Part shown: in pieces, positions 9,944 to 21,109 of the stretch
Numbering within the stretch: the stretch's first letter is position 1
Layout: the number at the start of each line of letters is the position of its first letter
Origin: an uncultured bacterium
GTDB taxonomy: Bacteria; Bacillota; Clostridia; Lachnospirales; Lachnospiraceae
NCBI GenBank assembly: GCA_947647735.1
Contig: CANSLJ010000021.1
Coordinates: forward strand, 1-64,000
Direction of reading: 5' to 3'
Length of the DNA stretch: 64,000 nucleotides
The notes under the pieces: model-generated
The model's database searches: none
What the model was told of the DNA's origin: nothing
What the model saw: only the letters and a program-made list of their open reading frames with translations
Translations under genes and position numbers: made by a program

Positions 9944-10363
9944 TTATTTTGCAGCTTTCGGCCTCTTAGCGCCATACTTAGAACGTGCCTGCCTTCTGTT
10001 TGCAACACCTGCTGTATCCAGTGTTCCTCTGATGATGTGGTATCTTGTACCGGGTAAGTCTTTTACCCTGCCGCCACGGATCAGTACAACACTGTGCTCC
10101 TGCAGGTTATGGCCTTCACCGGGAATGTAGGATGTAACCTCCATACCGTTGGAAAGACGTACTCTGGCAATCTTTCTAAGAGCTGAGTTAGGCTTCTTCG
10201 GGGTAGCAGTTTTCACAGCCGTACACACGCCTCTTTTCTGAGGAGCGGATACATCCGTCACTTTCTTGTGCAGAGAGTTGTAACCTTTCTGCAGTGCAGG
10301 TGCTGTAGACTTCTTGGAAACTGTCTGACGTCCCTTTCTTACTAACTGGTTAAATGTTGGCAT
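9944..10363 (-). CDS. rpsL: 30S ribosomal protein S12
   Basis: The 139-residue S12 sits at the decoding centre. The signature [11 protein letters not shown] and the [11 protein letters not shown] loop are present. Lysines in these loops are the sites changed in streptomycin resistance in known bacteria. The residues here look wild-type (K in PKKPNS, R and K in GGRVKDLPG). AAGGAGGTG precedes the ATG. It is the first gene of the str unit and has its own strong promoter. Confidence 0.99.
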   Translation of the reverse strand: MPTFNQLVRKGRQTVSKKSTAPALQKGYNSLHKKVTDVSAPQKRGVCTAVKTATPKKPNSALRKIARVRLSNGMEVTSYIPGEGHNLQEHSVVLIRGGRVKDLPGTRYHIIRGTLDTAGVANRRQARSKYGAKRPKAAK

Positions 10364-10396
10364 TCTGTTTCACCTCCTTAAAATGATCTATATTAA

Positions 10397-10428
10397 CTGT
10401 AAGCTGCCGTTTACACAGCAACTTACAG
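10397..10428 (-). other. leader hairpin upstream of rpsL
   Basis: The initial transcript can fold an 11-bp stem with one mismatch (CTGTAAGTTGC against GCAGCTTACAG, loop about 10 bases). It begins at the -10/start region, so it may stabilise or regulate the rpsL leader. Confidence 0.5.
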
Positions 10429-10455
10429 TATAATAACTTCACAATTCCCTGTCAA
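10427..10455 (-). promoter_or_regulatory. sigma-A promoter of the str operon
   Basis: The minus strand reads TTGACA, 17 bases, TATACT. This near-consensus promoter lies about 70 bases before rpsL and directly downstream of rpoC. Confidence 0.9.
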
Positions 10456-10484
10456 CTGTTTTTTACGGAACCTTCTCAATTTTT

Positions 10485-13400
10485 TCACTCTTCCACAGTT
10501 TCAAGGGCTTCCTCCTCGATATCCTCCGCGGATTCCTCATCCGGATACTCTTCATCCTCGATCTCTTCATCGATCTCTTCCTCCAGATCGATCAGAAGAT
10601 CCTCCTCATTCTCCGGAACCTCCTCCGCTTCGTCCTCAAACAGGAACTCTTCCTCCGCATCCACCGGATTCATCAGCAGATTCTTATCCGTATCCAGACT
10701 GGTGGTGCGGTATCTCTTCATACCGGTTCCCGCCGGGATCAGTTTACCGATGATCACGTTTTCTTTCAGGCCGATCAGTGTATCCACTTTGCCTCTGATC
10801 GCCGCTTCGGTAAGCACCTTCGTCGTCTCCTGGAAGGAAGCTGCCGACAGGAAGGAATCTGTTGCCAGTGCCGCTTTTGTGATACCCAGCATTACCTGTT
10901 TACCGTCAGCCGGCTCTTTTCCCTCTTCGATGAGCTTTGTGTTCATCTCTTCATAATCCAGAACATCCACCAGCGTCCCCGGCAGGAACGGTGCGTCACC
11001 GTTATTTTCGATCCGGATCTTCTTCAGCATCTGGTGTACGATGATCTCGATATGCTTATCACTGATGTCAACACCCTGCTGGCGGTAAACTTTCTGTACT
11101 TCTCTGATCATGTAATCCTGTACTGCACGGACTCCCTTGATCTTCAACAGATCGTGAGGATTGATGGAACCGCCCTTTGTCAGCTCATCGCCGGCTTTCA
11201 GCACATCGCCGTCCTCCACTCTGATCTGGTATTTATAAGGAATCGGATAAGTCTTGGTCTCGCCCGTCTCGGAGCTTGTCACTATAACTTCCCGTTTCTT
11301 CTTATTATCATTGATGCTCACCACACCGTCGATCTCCGTCAGGATCGCTGTTCTCTTCGGCTTTCTCGCCTCAAAGAGCTCCTCTACACGGGGAAGACCG
11401 GATGTGATATCTTCACCTGCCACACCGCCGGTATGGAAAGTTCTCATCGTAAGCTGTGTACCCGGCTCGCCGATGGACTGTGCCGCAATGATGCCGACCG
11501 CTTCACCCACCTGTACCGTCTCACCGGTCGCCATATTGGCGCCGTAGCACTTCGCGCAGATACCTACATGGGATTTACAGGTTAATATAGTACGGATCCT
11601 CACTTCCTCGATCGGTTTTCCGTCCTTATCCACGCCCACGCTCATGATCTTTTCCGCGCGGCTCGGGGTGATCATATGATTTCTCTTCACGATCACATTG
11701 CCGTCCCTGTCATGGATCTCCTCACAGGATACACGTCCTGTGATCCTCTCCTTCAGGCTTTCCAGAACATCCTCTTTCTTTTCTCCGTCCTTTTTGCCCT
11801 CTTCCTGGAACGCCCTGACCACCATGCCTGGAAGCACCTCGGCCCCCTCTGAACAATCCACCTCGCGGATGATCAGCTCCTGACAGACGTCAACCATTCG
11901 ACGTGTCAGATAACCGGAGTCAGCAGTACGCAGCGCTGTATCCGCCAAGCCTTTCCGCCCGCCGTGTGCGGATATGAAGTACTCCAGTACGTCCATACCT
12001 TCCCGGAAATTCGACTTAACCGGCAGTTCAATGGTCTTACTGGTAGTATCCGCCATCAGTCCACGCATACCTGCGAGCTGTTTGATCTGCTCCTTGGAAC
12101 CACGGGCACCGGAATCCGCCATCATCTTGATATTGTTGTAGGGATCCATGCAGTCCATGGACATCTCTTTTAAGACGTCATCCGTCTTATCCCATGTCTC
12201 GATAACCCTTCTGTACCGCTCCTCATCGGTATATTTACCACGGCTGTACTCAAAGGCGATCTTATCAACCTCCGCCTGTGCCTCGTCCAGCATCTGCTGT
12301 TTTTCCTTCGGCACGATGATATCGGAAATGGAAACCGTGATCGCCGCCTTGGTGGAGTAATGATAACCAAGGTTCTTCACATCGTCCAGCACCTCAGCGG
12401 TCTTGGACGCGCCGTGTATATTGATGACTTTCTCAAGGATCGGCTTCAACTGCTTTTTGCCGACCAGTTTATCCACTTCCAGCTTCAGCAGGTTTTCCGG
12501 CTTGCTTCTGTCCACGAAGCCCAGATCCTGCGGAATGATCTCATTGAACAGGAAACGCCCCAGCGTGGATTCCACGATACCGGAAACCTTCTCGCCCTCC
12601 GCGTTTTCCTTTGTCACCCGCACTTTAATGCGGGAATGCAGCGTACACTCGCCATTTTCATAGGCAAGGATCGCTTCATTAATATTTCTGTAGGCATTTC
12701 CCTCTCCAGCGGAACCCGGTCTCTCCTGAGTCAGATAGTAGATACCCAGTACCATATCCTGAGAAGGTACCGCAACCAGGCCGCCGTCGGAAGGCTTCAG
12801 CAGGTTGTTGGGTGAGAGCAGAAGGAATCTGCACTCCGCCTGTGCCTCCTGGGACAAGGGCAGATGCACCGCCATCTGGTCGCCGTCAAAGTCCGCATTG
12901 AACGCAGTACATACAAGGGGATGGAGCTTGATCGCCTTACCCTCCACCAGCACCGGCTCAAATGCCTGAATACCCAGCCTGTGCAGCGTCGGCGCACGGT
13001 TCAGCATAACAGGATGGTCTGTGATAACCTCCTCCAGCACATCCCACACCTGCACATCCAGACGTTCCACCATCTTCTTTGCGCTCTTGATGTTCTGCGC
13101 GATATTCTGGGATACCAGTTCTTTCATAACGAAAGGCTTAAACAGTTCGATCGCCATCTCTTTCGGAAGCCCGCACTGATAGATCTTCAGCTCCGGCCCG
13201 ATAACAATAACGGAACGTCCTGAATAGTCCACACGTTTTCCAAGAAGGTTCTGACGGAAACGTCCGCCTTTACCCTTTAACATATCGGAAAGAGACTTCA
13301 GCGCTCTGTTGCCCGGCCCCGTCACGGGACGGCCCCTTCTGCCGTTATCGATCAGCGCATCCACTGCCTCCTGCAGCATTCTCTTCTCATTGCGGACAAT

Positions 13401-14258
13401 GATATCCGGCGCGCCAAGCTCCAGAAGCCTTTTCAGCCTGTTATTTCTGTTGATGATCCTTCTGTACAGATCATTTAAGTCGGAAGTCGCAAAACGTCCG
13501 CCGTCCAGCTGTACCATAGGACGCAGATCGGGCGGGATGACAGGAATGGCATCCATGATCATCCACTCCGGCATATTGCCGGATTCCCTGAAGGATTCCA
13601 CCACTTCCAGACGTTTGATGATCCTCGCCCTCTTCTGTCCTGTGGATTCCTTGAGGCCTGCTTTCAGTTCCTCCGCCTCCGCATCCAGATCGATCGCCTG
13701 CAGCAGCTCCTTGATGGATTCCGCACCCATGCCGGCACGGAATCTGCTGCCCCACTTCTCTCTGGCATCCTGATACTCTTTCTCTGTCAGGATCTGTTTG
13801 TATTCCAGATCTGTTTCCGCCGCATCCAGCACGATATAGGATGCAAAATATAATACCTTTTCCAGCACCCTGGGGGAGAGGTCAAGAATCAGCCCCATGC
13901 GGCTGGGGATGCCCTTGAAATACCAGATATGGGATACCGGAGCAGCCAGTTCAATATGGCCCATACGTTCTCTTCGCACTGCGGACTTGGTCACTTCCAC
14001 GCCGCACCTGTCACAGACTACGCCTTTATATCTGATCTTCTTATATTTTCCGCAATGACATTCCCAGTCTTTGCTGGGTCCGAAAATCTTCTCACAGAAC
14101 AGGCCGTTGGGTTCCGGTTTCAAAGTTCTGTAATTGATCGTCTCCGGTTTTAATACTTCACCACGGGACCATTCCCTGATCTTTTCAGGTGACGCAAGGC
14201 CGATTCTGATTGCATCAAATGTCATAGGCTGATAACTTTCATTCTTTACTTCTGCCAT
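10485..14258 (-). CDS. rpoC: RNA polymerase beta' subunit
   Basis: The 1257-residue catalytic subunit contains the N-terminal zinc finger (CHCGKYKK and CDRCGVEV near residue 70), the catalytic [12 protein letters not shown] (about residue 450) and the trigger-loop region. A second zinc site has cysteines in [14 protein letters not shown]. The C-terminal 50 residues are a long acidic tail (runs of E and D). I start at ATG 14258, because GGAGGG lies 4 bases upstream and an earlier ATG at 14270 would consume that site. It follows rpoB by 35 bases and is co-transcribed with it. Confidence 0.98.
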   Translation of the reverse strand: MAEVKNESYQPMTFDAIRIGLASPEKIREWSRGEVLKPETINYRTLKPEPNGLFCEKIFGPSKDWECHCGKYKKIRYKGVVCDRCGVEVTKSAVRRERMGHIELAAPVSHIWYFKGIPSRMGLILDLSPRVLEKVLYFASYIVLDAAETDLEYKQILTEKEYQDAREKWGSRFRAGMGAESIKELLQAIDLDAEAEELKAGLKESTGQKRARIIKRLEVVESFRESGNMPEWMIMDAIPVIPPDLRPMVQLDGGRFATSDLNDLYRRIINRNNRLKRLLELGAPDIIVRNEKRMLQEAVDALIDNGRRGRPVTGPGNRALKSLSDMLKGKGGRFRQNLLGKRVDYSGRSVIVIGPELKIYQCGLPKEMAIELFKPFVMKELVSQNIAQNIKSAKKMVERLDVQVWDVLEEVITDHPVMLNRAPTLHRLGIQAFEPVLVEGKAIKLHPLVCTAFNADFDGDQMAVHLPLSQEAQAECRFLLLSPNNLLKPSDGGLVAVPSQDMVLGIYYLTQERPGSAGEGNAYRNINEAILAYENGECTLHSRIKVRVTKENAEGEKVSGIVESTLGRFLFNEIIPQDLGFVDRSKPENLLKLEVDKLVGKKQLKPILEKVINIHGASKTAEVLDDVKNLGYHYSTKAAITVSISDIIVPKEKQQMLDEAQAEVDKIAFEYSRGKYTDEERYRRVIETWDKTDDVLKEMSMDCMDPYNNIKMMADSGARGSKEQIKQLAGMRGLMADTTSKTIELPVKSNFREGMDVLEYFISAHGGRKGLADTALRTADSGYLTRRMVDVCQELIIREVDCSEGAEVLPGMVVRAFQEEGKKDGEKKEDVLESLKERITGRVSCEEIHDRDGNVIVKRNHMITPSRAEKIMSVGVDKDGKPIEEVRIRTILTCKSHVGICAKCYGANMATGETVQVGEAVGIIAAQSIGEPGTQLTMRTFHTGGVAGEDITSGLPRVEELFEARKPKRTAILTEIDGVVSINDNKKKREVIVTSSETGETKTYPIPYKYQIRVEDGDVLKAGDELTKGGSINPHDLLKIKGVRAVQDYMIREVQKVYRQQGVDISDKHIEIIVHQMLKKIRIENNGDAPFLPGTLVDVLDYEEMNTKLIEEGKEPADGKQVMLGITKAALATDSFLSAASFQETTKVLTEAAIRGKVDTLIGLKENVIIGKLIPAGTGMKRYRTTSLDTDKNLLMNPVDAEEEFLFEDEAEEVPENEEDLLIDLEEEIDEEIEDEEYPDEESAEDIEEEALETVEE

Positions 14259-14293
14259 GATTCCCTCCATTTTTCATGTGAAAGTATTGTTTG

Positions 14294-17200
14294 TCATTCA
14301 TTGATAGAATCTTCATATTCCGGTTCATCCACATATTCTTCACCGTCGCCGTAGTAATCTTCTTCCGCTTCGGCCTCATCCTCCACGCTCTGAAGCTCGC
14401 CGTCCTGTGAAAACTCCTGTGTCTGATAGCCCTCGAAAGATTCTCCCTCCTGGCTGTAGTTCTTGTTGCCTTCCATCTCATAACGGTAATCCGTATCGCC
14501 ATAGTCAATGGATTCCATCACTTCAACCTCGGTATTATCCTCACGCAGCACACGGATATCCAGGCCGAGGGACTGCAGCTCTTTCAGCAGTACCTTGAAG
14601 GACTCGGGAATGCCCGGCTCCGGTATATTTTCACCCTTGATGATCGCTTCGTAGGTCTTCACACGGCCTACCACATCATCGGATTTCACTGTCAGGATCT
14701 CCTGCAGCGTATAGGATGCGCCATAAGCCTCCAGCGCCCAGACTTCCATCTCACCGAAACGCTGCCCGCCGAACTGTGCCTTACCGCCCAGAGGCTGCTG
14801 CGTTACGAGGGAGTACGGTCCCGTGGAACGCGCATGGATCTTATCATCCACCAGATGGTGAAGTTTCAGGTAATGCATGTGTCCGATCGTGACAGGCGCA
14901 TCGAAATATTCTCCGCTTCTGCCGTCCCGCAGCCTTACCTTACCGTCCTTGGTGATCGGAACGCCCTTCCACACTTTACGGTGATCTCTATTCTCATACA
15001 GATACTGCATCACTTCCGGCAGTACGATATCTTTATATTTTGCTTCAAAGTCTTCCCATTCTGTGTTGGCATAATCATTTGCCATCTCCAGTGTATCTTC
15101 TATATCGATCTCTTTGGCTCCGTCAAACACCGGCGTTGCCACATTAAAGCCCAGAACCTTTGCCGCCAGGGACAGATGGATCTCCAGTACCTGTCCTACA
15201 TTCATACGGGAAGGCACACCCAGCGGGTTCAGCACGATATCCAGCGGACGGCCGTTGGGCAGATAAGGCATATCCTCCACCGGCAGCACGCGGGAAACAA
15301 CGCCCTTGTTGCCGTGACGGCCTGCCATCTTATCACCCACGGAGATCTTTCTCTTCTGCGCAATGTAGATACGGACAGCCATATTGACGCCGGGAGAGAG
15401 TTCATCGCCGTTTTCTCTCGTAAATACCTTTGCGTCAATGACAATACCGTATTCGCCGTGAGGCACTTTCAGGGAGGTATCTCTCACTTCCCTCGCTTTT
15501 TCACCGAAGATCGCACGGAGCAGTCTCTCCTCCGCTGTCAGTTCTGTTTCACCTTTCGGTGTTACCTTCCCGACCAGAATATCTCCGGCACGCACTTCCG
15601 CACCGATGCGGATGATGCCGTTGCTGTCCAGATCCTTCAGCGCATCGTCGCCGACGCCCGGCACATCCTTCGTGATGCACTCAGCGCCCAGCTTCGTGTC
15701 GCGGGCTTCCGCCTCGTACTCTTCTATATGAATGGATGTATAAACATCCTCTCTCACCAGCCTTTCGCTGATCAGAACCGCATCCTCGTAGTTATAGCCT
15801 TCCCAGGTCATAAAACCGATCAGCGGATTTTCGCCCAGCGCCAGCTCGCCCTGTGCCGTGGAGGGGCCGTCCGCGATCACCTCGCCCGCTTTTACATGGT
15901 CACCCTTCTTCACGATAGGCTTCTGGTTATAACAGTTGGACTGGTTGCTTCTCACAAACTTGGTCAGATGATACTCATCCGGCTCCCCGTCATCACACAC
16001 CATCTTGATGATCCTGGATGACACATAGGAGATCGTGCCGTCTTTTCTCGCCACCACGCAGACGCCGGAGTCCACCGCCGCCTTCTGCTCCATACCTGTA
16101 CCTACCGCAGGCGCCTCCGGGAACAGAAGCGGTACAGCCTGACGCTGCATGTTGGAACCCATCAGCGCACGGTGCGCGTCATCGTTCTGCAAAAACGGGA
16201 TCAGCGCAGTCGCCACGGAGAATACCATCTTCGGAGACACATCCATATAATCCATCAGTCTCTTCGGATAATCCTTCGTCTCCTCCATATAACGGCCGGA
16301 AACACTCTTTCCGATAAAATACCCTTCGTCGTCCAGTGCGGCGGAAGCCTGCGCTACATAGTAGTTATCCTCTTCATCCGCCGTCATATATACAATTTCA
16401 TCCGTAACTCTCGGATTCTGCGCATCGCTCTTATCGATCTTACGATAGGGAGCCTCCACGAAACCATACTCATTGATCCTCGCGTAGCAGGCAAGGGAGT
16501 TGATCAGGCCGATGTTGGGTCCCTCCGGCGTCTCTATCGGACACATACGGCCGTAATGCGTATAGTGTACGTCACGTACCTCGAATCCGGCACGGTCTCT
16601 GGAAAGTCCGCCGGGTCCGAGAGCAGATAAACGCCTCTTATGCGTCAGCTCACCCAGAGGGTTTGTCTGATCCATAAACTGAGACAGCTGGGAAGAGCCG
16701 AAGAACTCCTTCACCGCAGCCTGTACCGGTTTGATATTGATCAGCCCCTGAGGAGAAAGATTCTCTGCATCATGGGTAGTCATACGTTCCCGCACAACTC
16801 TCTCAAGCCTGGAAAGCCCTATACGATACTGGTTCTGCAGCAGTTCGCCCACAGCCCTGATACGTCTGTTGCCCAGATGGTCGATATCATCGGCATTGCC
16901 GATGCCGTATTCCAGATGAATATTATAGTTGATGGAAGCCAGAATATCTTCCTTCGTGATGTGCTTGGGCACAAGCTCATGCACGTTCTTCCGGATCGCC
17001 TCCCTGATCGCGTCCTCATCCCCCGCGTACTCTTCCAGGATCTGCGCCAGAACGGGATAGTATACCAGTTCCCTGATGCCCAGCTCCTTCGGCTCACAGT
17101 CCACATAATGCTTCAGGTCTACCATCATGCTGGAAAGTACCTTGACATTCTTCTCCGGTGTCGCGATCCATACGGCAGGGATCGCCGCATTCTGGATCGC

Positions 17201-18160
17201 ATCCGCGATCTCCGCAGTCACTTCTGTTCCTGCGGAAGCTATGATCTCGCCGGTCTGCATATCCACAGCATCCTCCGCCAGCACGCGGCCGCGGATCCTG
17301 TTCTTCAGCATCAGTTTTTTATTGAATTTATATCTGCCCACCTTCGCCAGGTCATAACGCCTCGGGTCGAAGAACATACCGTTGATCAGACTCGCCGCGC
17401 TGTCCACGCTGAGAGGCTCGCCGGGACGGATCTTTTTATACAGCTCCAACAGGCCTTCCTGATAGTTCGTGGAAGGATCTTTTCCGATACTCGCCTGAAT
17501 CTTGGGCTCGTCTCCGAAGAGTTCAACGATCTCCTCGTTTGTACCCACGCCAAGTGCGCGGATCAGCGCCGTGATCGGCACTTTTCTCGTCCTGTCCACG
17601 CGGACATAAAACACATCGTTGGCGTCCGTCTCATATTCAAGCCATGCACCGCGGTTCGGGATCACCGTGCAGGCATATAACTCTTTACCAAATTTCGCTT
17701 TCGTGATATCATAATAAATACCGGGGGAACGAACAAGCTGGCTGACGATCACACGCTCAGCGCCATTGATCACAAAAGTACCCGTCTCCGTCATCAGCGG
17801 AAGATCGCCCATGAATATCTCATGCTCGCTGATCTCCTCTTTCTCCTTATTATAAAGACGTACTCGTACCTTTAAGGGAGCCGCATAGGTTGCATCTCTC
17901 TCTTTGCATTTCTCAATAGAATACTTAACGTCGTCTTTACATAACTCGAAATCCACAAATTCCAGGCTGAGCTGCCCGCTGTAATCTGTGATCGGAGAAA
18001 TATCATCAAAGACTTCCTTCAGACCTTCGCCCAGAAACCACTGGTAGGAATCTTTCTGGACTTCGATCAGATTCGGCATTTCCAGAACCTCTTTGTGCCT
18101 TTGATAACTCATACGTATCTGCTTCCCGGAAGCCATCGGACGTATTCTGTTTTTTTCCAT
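14294..18160 (-). CDS. rpoB: RNA polymerase beta subunit
   Basis: The 1288-residue subunit carries the rifampicin-binding region ([21 protein letters not shown], here with wild-type-like residues), the conserved [18 protein letters not shown] block and [12 protein letters not shown]. It ends in a long acidic tail of about 70 residues. I choose ATG 18160, since GGGGTG is about 7 bases upstream. ATG 18166 is too close to it. A 198-bp gap to rplL holds a strong promoter, so rpoBC is not only read through from rplJL. Confidence 0.98.
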   Translation of the reverse strand: MEKNRIRPMASGKQIRMSYQRHKEVLEMPNLIEVQKDSYQWFLGEGLKEVFDDISPITDYSGQLSLEFVDFELCKDDVKYSIEKCKERDATYAAPLKVRVRLYNKEKEEISEHEIFMGDLPLMTETGTFVINGAERVIVSQLVRSPGIYYDITKAKFGKELYACTVIPNRGAWLEYETDANDVFYVRVDRTRKVPITALIRALGVGTNEEIVELFGDEPKIQASIGKDPSTNYQEGLLELYKKIRPGEPLSVDSAASLINGMFFDPRRYDLAKVGRYKFNKKLMLKNRIRGRVLAEDAVDMQTGEIIASAGTEVTAEIADAIQNAAIPAVWIATPEKNVKVLSSMMVDLKHYVDCEPKELGIRELVYYPVLAQILEEYAGDEDAIREAIRKNVHELVPKHITKEDILASINYNIHLEYGIGNADDIDHLGNRRIRAVGELLQNQYRIGLSRLERVVRERMTTHDAENLSPQGLINIKPVQAAVKEFFGSSQLSQFMDQTNPLGELTHKRRLSALGPGGLSRDRAGFEVRDVHYTHYGRMCPIETPEGPNIGLINSLACYARINEYGFVEAPYRKIDKSDAQNPRVTDEIVYMTADEEDNYYVAQASAALDDEGYFIGKSVSGRYMEETKDYPKRLMDYMDVSPKMVFSVATALIPFLQNDDAHRALMGSNMQRQAVPLLFPEAPAVGTGMEQKAAVDSGVCVVARKDGTISYVSSRIIKMVCDDGEPDEYHLTKFVRSNQSNCYNQKPIVKKGDHVKAGEVIADGPSTAQGELALGENPLIGFMTWEGYNYEDAVLISERLVREDVYTSIHIEEYEAEARDTKLGAECITKDVPGVGDDALKDLDSNGIIRIGAEVRAGDILVGKVTPKGETELTAEERLLRAIFGEKAREVRDTSLKVPHGEYGIVIDAKVFTRENGDELSPGVNMAVRIYIAQKRKISVGDKMAGRHGNKGVVSRVLPVEDMPYLPNGRPLDIVLNPLGVPSRMNVGQVLEIHLSLAAKVLGFNVATPVFDGAKEIDIEDTLEMANDYANTEWEDFEAKYKDIVLPEVMQYLYENRDHRKVWKGVPITKDGKVRLRDGRSGEYFDAPVTIGHMHYLKLHHLVDDKIHARSTGPYSLVTQQPLGGKAQFGGQRFGEMEVWALEAYGASYTLQEILTVKSDDVVGRVKTYEAIIKGENIPEPGIPESFKVLLKELQSLGLDIRVLREDNTEVEVMESIDYGDTDYRYEMEGNKNYSQEGESFEGYQTQEFSQDGELQSVEDEAEAEEDYYGDGEEYVDEPEYEDSINE

Positions 18161-18248
18161 CAACATTCACCCCGTTCTCTATTTTATTGCCTATTTTACG
18201 GTATTTTGGGCTCGAAAAAGCATACCTCACCACAATAGTGCATTATCC

Positions 18249-18278
18249 AGTATACTACAAATTGATTTTGCCCGTCAA
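18249..18278 (-). promoter_or_regulatory. sigma-A promoter of rpoBC
   Basis: The minus strand reads TTGACG, 18 bases, TATACT. The site is about 90 bases upstream of rpoB. Confidence 0.8.
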
Positions 18279-18313
18279 GAAAAATTTTGAGAAATTTTTG
18301 TTAAATGACGAAA

Positions 18314-18341
18314 GCCACCTGCCCGCAGCCGGACAGATGGC
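18314..18341 (-). terminator. hairpin downstream of rplL (attenuator-like)
   Basis: An 11-bp stem with two wobble pairs (GCCATCTGTCC with GGGCAGGTGGC) sits 18 bases past the rplL stop. Only TTT follows, so it is probably a partial terminator that tunes read-through into rpoBC or an RNA-processing site. Confidence 0.55.
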
Positions 18342-18358
18342 ATTATCTTTCGCAGAGA

Positions 18359-18733
18359 TTATTTCAGAGTAACTTTTGCACCTACTTCTTCCAGTTTCTT
18401 CTTCAGCTCTTCAGCTTCTTCCTTGGAAACCGCTTCTTTCAGTACCTTCGGAGCGGACTCAACTGCTTCCTTAGCCTCTTTCAGTCCAAGGCCTGTTGCC
18501 TCACGAACAACCTTGATAACTTTGATCTTCTCAGCGCCGATCTCTGTCAGTTCAACGTCGAACTCTGTCTTCTCTTCCGCTGCTTCTGCCGGGCCGGCTG
18601 CTGCTGCAACAACTACGCCTGCTGCTGCGGATACGCCGAATTCCTCTTCACATGCTTTTACAAGATCATTTAATTCCATTACGGATAACTCTTTGATAGC
18701 ATCAATAAATTCCTGTGTGGATAATTTTGCCAT
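18359..18733 (-). CDS. rplL: 50S ribosomal protein L7/L12
   Basis: The 124-residue stalk protein has an N-terminal dimerisation domain (residues 1-35), an alanine-rich hinge (about 36-55) and the C-terminal factor-binding domain with [12 protein letters not shown]. It binds L10 in several copies and recruits EF-Tu and EF-G. It lies 53 bases after rplJ and shares its promoter and leader. Confidence 0.99.
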   Translation of the reverse strand: MAKLSTQEFIDAIKELSVMELNDLVKACEEEFGVSAAAGVVVAAAAGPAEAAEEKTEFDVELTEIGAEKIKVIKVVREATGLGLKEAKEAVESAPKVLKEAVSKEEAEELKKKLEEVGAKVTLK

Positions 18734-18786
18734 GATTTTCTTCCTCCATTTTTATTTGAATAGTTTTACTTGGTTTCAGTTTTGCT

Positions 18787-19329
18787 TTATGCCTCTGCAG
18801 GTGCTTCTGCTTCAGCGGGCGCTGCTTCCTCAGCGGGAGCCGCTTCTGTGCCCTTTTCTGCGATCTGATTCAGAACGCGGGCAAGATTTGTAACAGGTGA
18901 CTGCATGCTGCCAAGCAGTCTGGACAACAGTTCCTCTCTGGAAGGAATGTTGGAAATCTGTTCGATTCCTTTTGCGTCATATACAGTACCTTCTACCACA
19001 CCGCCTTTGATTTCCAGTGCAGGTGCTGTCTTCGCAAATTTGCAAAGAACTCTTGCCGCCGCAGTAGCATCCGTATCACAGGTTGCCATAGCGCTGGGGC
19101 CTTCCAGTAAATCTGAAAGTCCTTCGCAGTCAGTTCCCTTAAACGCAAAATTCATGAAAGTGTTTTTGTAAACCTTGTAGTTGATCCCTGCTTCACGAAG
19201 CTGCTTTCTGAGAACGGTATCCTGTTCCACGGTAAGTCCGCGATAGTCTACCAGCACGACAGTCTGCGCATCTTTGATCGCAGCGGAAATCTCTTCTACA
19301 ATAGGCTTTTTCAGTTCAACCTTTGCCAT
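18787..19329 (-). CDS. rplJ: 50S ribosomal protein L10
   Basis: The 180-residue stalk base protein binds 23S rRNA and L7/L12 dimers. The start AKVELKKPIVEEI and the VVLVDYRGLTVEQ segment are family-typical. The last 20 residues are an Ala/Glu/Pro-rich tail (APAEEAAPAEAEAPAEA). It follows a classical L10 leader and attenuator, so L10 or the L10-L12 complex probably represses its own unit. Confidence 0.99.
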   Translation of the reverse strand: MAKVELKKPIVEEISAAIKDAQTVVLVDYRGLTVEQDTVLRKQLREAGINYKVYKNTFMNFAFKGTDCEGLSDLLEGPSAMATCDTDATAAARVLCKFAKTAPALEIKGGVVEGTVYDAKGIEQISNIPSREELLSRLLGSMQSPVTNLARVLNQIAEKGTEAAPAEEAAPAEAEAPAEA

Positions 19330-19389
19330 TTTTCTACCTCCTTTTAGATTTTACGCCGAAGTTCCCCGCAATGCAGGAAATGTAATATA

Positions 19390-19517
19390 CGAAAAAACCT
19401 TCCCAAAGACAGGAAGGCAAAAGTTCATACAAACGATAACTTTTCCTCGGCAGGCGGCTGTCCTTACGCCGGTTTTCCGGCACCTGCTGTCTTCGGCATG
19501 GTCTTGCGACCTTTTTC
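19390..19517 (-). ncRNA. L10 leader with transcription attenuator
   Basis: The 5' leader of rplJ folds as the ribosomal protein L10 leader. It contains paired blocks around GTGCCGG/CCGGC, the AAGGACAGCCGCCTGCCGAGG segment region and an A-rich joint, ending in an intrinsic terminator. The L10(L12)n complex is known to bind such leaders. The leader begins a few bases after the promoter -10 box. Confidence 0.8.
19392..19417 (-). terminator. attenuator hairpin of rplJL
   Basis: A 6-bp GC-rich stem (CCTTCC with GGAAGG, 8-base loop) is followed by TTTTTT on the minus strand, 63 bases before rplJ. It can end transcription when the leader is bound by L10. Confidence 0.8.
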
Positions 19518-19546
19518 AAGATAGCACATGAAGATGGCTGTGTCAA
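19518..19546 (-). promoter_or_regulatory. sigma-A promoter of rplJL
   Basis: The minus strand reads TTGACA, 17 bases, TATCTT, 19 bases after the capA stop codon. It makes rplJL independent of the rplKA-capA side. Confidence 0.88.
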
Positions 19547-19564
19547 GAGTAAAATCGGGGTTTT

Positions 19565-20863
19565 TCAAAAAGTTACATATCCTTCCCCGTCGATCGTCAC
19601 TGTCCCGGAAATGCTGCGCATGTAGGCAAGCACGGATTCCTTCTCGGCGCCGGATAACAGCTTTGTATAACAGTTGGACTGGAGGGCGGGCAGGAACCGG
19701 AAGCTCTGCATTTCGCCGTCTTTCAGGGTGACTTTTACAAGGCAGGTGTTCACCGTGCCGGAGTTGAACCAGTAGTTGCCGAGGGAGTAGATCGTGGGGA
19801 CGCCGTCCACGTTTGCAAGGGGCTGCAGAACATGGGCGTGGTCGCCGATGATCAGGTCGGCGCCGGATTCGGCGAGAGCTTTCGCCGTCTCGGGCTGGAG
19901 CCAGTCGAGCTGATCGGTCTTCTCGGTGCCCCAATGGATGTATACCACAACAAAATCGCTGTTCTCTTTCGCTTCCGCCACCTTCATATAGATTTCCTGT
20001 TCCGTCATGCAGCGGAATACGCCCGGCGAATTCTCTGTGGCCCCCTTTGTATCCGAGGGCGTCATGCGCTCTATCTGGGTGCCCGAGATAAAGGCTATCT
20101 TCTGGTTCCCGGCATGAAAATATACAGTTTCGGAGGCTTCAGCCAGATTCCTTCCCGCCCCCACATAGGGCATGTCAATACCTTCCAGTGTCGCAAGGGA
20201 ATCAAGCAGGGATATCTCGCCATAGTCATAGGCATGGTTATTGGCAAGGGATACGATATCAACCCCCAGTTCATGGAGCAGCGCCGCATTTTCCGGTTTC
20301 GCCCGGAACGTAAACTGTTTTTCCGGCGTAGGCTCCCCGCGGTTTGTATAGGTAAACTCATTGTTCAGCATAAAGATATCCGCTTCTTCCATCTCCCTCA
20401 GCGTTTCCTCGGAAAAGCAGTTCCTGATGCCGCCCCGCTGCCGCATGGCTCCCATCACCGCATAGCTGTCGTCAAAAAGAATATCTCCGGCAAAGAGCAG
20501 GGTCGCCTCATCCCCCGCCGTCTCCTGCTTTTTCTCAAGGATCCTGCCGTTTTCATTCCGGATACAGCCGCTCTCATCAAACCCGTCATCTGCCTCTTTC
20601 TCCGCATCCTGCACCTCTTCGACAACAGCCGCCCCCTTATTTTCAGGCTCCCTGCCCATCGGTTTCGCCGGAATATCCTCCTTCTCAACCGTCGTGATCT
20701 CCGCCGGCTTCTCCACCGACTCCAGCTCTATCCCTGTCCCTCTCCCAAAAAACATCATAAGAGTCAAAGCCAAAGCACCTGCAAATAAAGTGATGACCAG
20801 CGTTATCAAAAATGCTATCTTAAAACTTTTCCCCTTAGTCTTTTTCCTTTTCTTTTTCCCCAT
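19565..20863 (-). CDS. CapA-family membrane-anchored phosphoesterase-like protein
   Basis: This 432-residue protein belongs to the PGA_cap/CapA family (calcineurin-like fold), which includes the poly-gamma-glutamate enzymes CapA/PgsA. A lysine-rich start is followed by one membrane segment (about 15-38), a charged linker (45-110) and the CapA domain. Family motifs seen are LLFAGDILFDDSY, LNNEFTY, LANNHAYDYG, IHWGTEK and IIGDHAHVLQP. The catalytic domain is expected outside the cell. No capBC partners are near, so a capsule role is not supported. It sits between rplA and rplJ, which are normally adjacent, and is GC-richer than its neighbours. Confidence 0.88.
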   Translation of the reverse strand: MGKKKRKKTKGKSFKIAFLITLVITLFAGALALTLMMFFGRGTGIELESVEKPAEITTVEKEDIPAKPMGREPENKGAAVVEEVQDAEKEADDGFDESGCIRNENGRILEKKQETAGDEATLLFAGDILFDDSYAVMGAMRQRGGIRNCFSEETLREMEEADIFMLNNEFTYTNRGEPTPEKQFTFRAKPENAALLHELGVDIVSLANNHAYDYGEISLLDSLATLEGIDMPYVGAGRNLAEASETVYFHAGNQKIAFISGTQIERMTPSDTKGATENSPGVFRCMTEQEIYMKVAEAKENSDFVVVYIHWGTEKTDQLDWLQPETAKALAESGADLIIGDHAHVLQPLANVDGVPTIYSLGNYWFNSGTVNTCLVKVTLKDGEMQSFRFLPALQSNCYTKLLSGAEKESVLAYMRSISGTVTIDGEGYVTF

Positions 20864-20900
20864 ATCCCAGCTATCCTCTATCAGTTAGCACCAACACCCA

Positions 20901-21030
20901 GTCTGGAGAGAAATATCTCTGCCGCAGCTCTGCTAAACGCCGGTACTTAGCGAGGTCCCTCACGAGCTTAGTACCGCTGCGTTTCGCCCGAAGCGAGAGC
21001 GGGCTGCGGCAGAGATATTTCTCCCCAGAC
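20901..21030. repeat. 130-bp palindromic element between capA and rplA
   Basis: Two 28-bp arms (20901-20928 and 21003-21030) are inverted copies with a single mismatch. They begin GTCTGG and end CCAGAC. Inside is a second imperfect inverted repeat (AAACGC..CGGTACTTAGC against GCTTAGTACCGCTGCGTTT) and a small GCCCG/CGGGC hairpin. There is no reading frame. The form suggests a REP/MITE-like non-autonomous element or a very stable RNA hairpin. No second copy was seen in the window. Confidence 0.75.
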
Positions 21031-21109
21031 GTCCGTTTCCGTTATCCTCCTTGATAACCGACATAATTCCAAAAGAGCGCAGCCATCGCCGCGCCCTTTC
21101 TCATTTTCT

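Noticed and set aside
14834-17680. Long open frames opposite rpoB
   Set aside because: They arise from codon bias of rpoB on the other strand. The product sequences are His/Arg-rich and without domains.
19565-20863. CapA as part of a capsule operon
   Set aside because: No capB, capC or glycan genes are adjacent, so only the family name is kept.
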